DNA from: Bacteroidota bacterium
GTDB taxonomy: Bacteria; Bacteroidota; Ignavibacteria; SZUA-365; JAADGX01
Direction: 5' to 3'
Length of the DNA: 7,228 nt
NCBI GenBank assembly: GCA_024276335.1
Contig: JAJRXL010000364.1
Coordinates: 1 to 7,228 of the forward strand
The position numbers and the translations under genes are program-made. Below, one piece after another: positions 5,688-7,228 of this stretch; position 1 is the stretch's first letter, and each line of letters starts with the position of its first letter. Under the pieces are notes generated by a model. The model had not been told where the DNA came from and made no database searches. It was given only the letters and a program-made list of their open reading frames with translations.

Positions 5688-7076
5688 ATGACCACAGACA
5701 ATCCATACAAGGGCTACCACGGCAGGGCGCTGGAGACATTGAAGCATTTTCACGTCAGGGTTTGGAGTGACGCTGAAGTCACCACCGACGAGGACACGTT
5801 CCGCGGCATCATCCTGCCGCGATCCGAGACCGCGGACGGCGAACACATCGTGCTGAAAATGATTACGGGTTACAATATCGGGGTCAACGTCAATCGCATT
5901 CGAAAGCTGGAGGAAAAAGGCTATAAAGAAGCGCACTACAAGATCCCGGAAAAGGAATTCCCTTATGCTCCCGGCCGGGCGCGTGTCAAGCTGTTCGGTA
6001 CAGGCGGCACGATCGCCAGTCGGCTCGATTATCGCACCGGCGCTGTCATTCCGGCCTTTACTCCCGGTGAGCTCTATGGATCCGTCCCCGAGCTGGCGGA
6101 GATCTGTAACCTGGAGACGGAAAAACTCTACGGCGTTTTCAGTGAAAACATGGGACCCGAACAGTGGATCCGCCTGGCCGAAGAAATCGGGAAAGAAATC
6201 GAGAAAGGCGTGCAGGGCATCGTGGTTGGACACGGGACGGATACGATGCACCATACCGCCGCCGTGCTCTCGTTCATGGTGCAGAATTCCCCCGTTCCCA
6301 TCGTCATGGTGGGCTCCCAGCGGTCGAGCGACCGCCCGTCCTCCGACGCTGCGCTGAACCTGATTCACAGCGTCAAGACCGCCGCTGAGTGCGAGATCGC
6401 CGAAGTGATGGTGTGCATGTTCGGGCCGACTTCGGACCAGTACGGCCTGCTGCATCGCGGTACACGCGTCCGGAAAATGCACTCCAGTTACCGCTCGACA
6501 TTTCGCACCATCGGCGATATCCCCTTGGCCAAGGTCGATCGTGAAGGTTTTACGTATTTACGTGAGGATTATAACCATCGGCGCGAAGATAAGGAAGTGC
6601 GCATCAAACCCGTCTTTGACGACCGCGTCGGGATCGTGTACTATTATCCCAATATGAAGCCGGACATGATCGACTCCATGATCGCAAACGGCTACCGTGG
6701 TATTGTCATCGCGGGCACCGGGCTCGGACACGTCAACAAGCCTCTCTATCCCGCGCTGAAGCGCTGCCAAGAGGCAGGCGTGGCCGTGTACATGACCGTC
6801 CAGACATTGTGGGGCTATGTCCAGATGTACGTGTACGAAACCGGACGCGAGATGATGGAACTCGGTGTCATCCCCACCGCCAACATGCTTCCCGAAGTCG
6901 CCTACGTCAAGCTCGGGTGGGCCCTGGCCCAATCCGAGGACCCCGATGAAATCAAGCGTCTCATGCTTACGCCCATCAACGGGGAAATTACCGACCGGGA
7001 ACCGTACAATGGTTACTTGATCTTCCAGGGCGGCTTGCCCGAAGTGGACAAGTTCGTGGCGCAAATAAAGCGGTAA
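5688..7076 (+). CDS. gatD: GatD/L-asparaginase-family protein (archaeal-type Glu-tRNA(Gln) amidotransferase subunit D)
   Basis: GatD is the glutaminase-like subunit of GatDE, which in Archaea converts Glu-tRNA(Gln) to Gln-tRNA(Gln) using ammonia released from an amide donor. The 462-residue product has the GatD-specific N-terminal small domain (about 20-95, with HIVLKMITGYNIGV at 53-66), then the asparaginase domain with GTGGTIAS at 104-111, HGTDTMHHT at 182-190, GSQRSSDRPSSDAALN at 209-224 and VRKMHSS at 261-267. Thr108, Thr184, Asp185 and Lys263 are the likely catalytic set. Archaeal GatD aligns over the whole length, including the C-terminal MLPEVAYVKL. The small domain argues against a plain asparaginase. 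ATG at 5688 fits the family length; AAGGG (5681-5685) is only two bases before it, unusually close, and an in-frame TTG at 5673 is a weaker alternative. No gatE lies within the window. Confidence 0.88.
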   Translation: MTTDNPYKGYHGRALETLKHFHVRVWSDAEVTTDEDTFRGIILPRSETADGEHIVLKMITGYNIGVNVNRIRKLEEKGYKEAHYKIPEKEFPYAPGRARVKLFGTGGTIASRLDYRTGAVIPAFTPGELYGSVPELAEICNLETEKLYGVFSENMGPEQWIRLAEEIGKEIEKGVQGIVVGHGTDTMHHTAAVLSFMVQNSPVPIVMVGSQRSSDRPSSDAALNLIHSVKTAAECEIAEVMVCMFGPTSDQYGLLHRGTRVRKMHSSYRSTFRTIGDIPLAKVDREGFTYLREDYNHRREDKEVRIKPVFDDRVGIVYYYPNMKPDMIDSMIANGYRGIVIAGTGLGHVNKPLYPALKRCQEAGVAVYMTVQTLWGYVQMYVYETGREMMELGVIPTANMLPEVAYVKLGWALAQSEDPDEIKRLMLTPINGEITDREPYNGYLIFQGGLPEVDKFVAQIKR

Positions 7077-7220
7077 CGCGCGCGCTATTCACGACGTAAG
7101 GGAGAAAAATCTGCAATTTTCGCAATCCCCGCGAAGAAATTTTTTCCATTATTCATTGCCGGGATATATCTTTCCATAAGCGGCAGGTATACAAGCAACC
7201 TCTACTGAATCTGGAGGGGT
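7077..7220 (+). promoter_or_regulatory. Intergenic region before the next gene
   Basis: About 144 bases separate gatD from the next start codon, with no ORF of note. Besides the weak terminator it holds TATACA (7188-7193) as a possible -10, without a good -35. The gap suggests the next gene may have its own promoter rather than being tightly coupled to gatD. Confidence 0.35.
7115..7146 (+). terminator. Weak candidate terminator after gatD
   Basis: TTCGC (7119-7123) pairs with GCGAA (7131-7135) around a 7-base loop. Outer AATT/AATT pairing is possible across a bulge, and a T run follows (7140-7145). The stem is short, so termination here is uncertain. Confidence 0.35.
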
Positions 7221-7228
7221 ATGAATAG
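7221..7228 (+). CDS. First codons of a further gene, cut by the window edge
   Basis: ATG AAT AG follows a strong Shine-Dalgarno sequence, GGAGGGG (7213-7219), one of the best in the window. Only Met-Asn and two bases of the third codon are visible, so the product cannot be told. It may be the partner gatE or something unrelated. Confidence 0.5.

Noticed and set aside
5667..6482. Minus-strand ORF of 271 codons across gatD
   Set aside because: It is a shadow of the conserved gatD frame, with a His- and Asp-rich composition typical of antisense reading.

Overview
This 7.2 kb window looks like bacterial chromosome of moderate to high GC. Bacterial marks are Shine-Dalgarno sites, a lipoprotein signal peptide, Rho-independent terminators and a RapZ-type domain. 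I see no phage, insertion-sequence, CRISPR, tRNA or rRNA signature. One gene (gatD type) belongs to a family best known from Archaea. Together with an archaeal-type class I aldolase and an unusual kinase-RapZ fusion, this suggests a less-studied bacterial lineage. I cannot name the phylum from the sequence alone.

Layout: (1) At 85-1329 (+) lies NADP-type isocitrate dehydrogenase. It is full length apart from one in-frame TGA at codon 20, where relatives carry glycine. (2) At 1382-1413 a strong inverted repeat sits between convergent genes and probably terminates both strands. (3) From 4117 down to 1418 (-) runs a probable operon: an AmgK-like sugar kinase fused to a RapZ C-terminal domain, a MurU-like nucleotidyltransferase joined to it by an ATGA overlap, and an unrecognised small lipoprotein. 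(4) At 4204-5253 (-) lies class I fructose-bisphosphate aldolase, with its own terminator. (5) At 5254-5687 is a divergent intergenic region with candidate promoters on both strands and one doubtful 68-residue ORF. (6) At 5688-7076 (+) lies a GatD/asparaginase-family protein, followed by about 140 bases of noncoding sequence and the first codons of another gene with a strong ribosome binding site.

How the genes fit together: the kinase-RapZ fusion and the nucleotidyltransferase look like a cell-wall amino-sugar salvage pair. The kinase would make a sugar-1-phosphate and the transferase a UDP-sugar, as in the AmgK/MurU route of Pseudomonas. The RapZ-type domain could sense glucosamine-6-phosphate. 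Isocitrate dehydrogenase and aldolase are ordinary central metabolism. GatD would act in tRNA-dependent glutamine formation if a GatE partner exists; otherwise it may be an asparaginase.

The points most worth a second look are the kinase-RapZ fusion, the in-frame TGA in the dehydrogenase and the GatD gene in a bacterial context. The TGA is not evidence of a changed genetic code, because two other genes here end with functional TGA stops.
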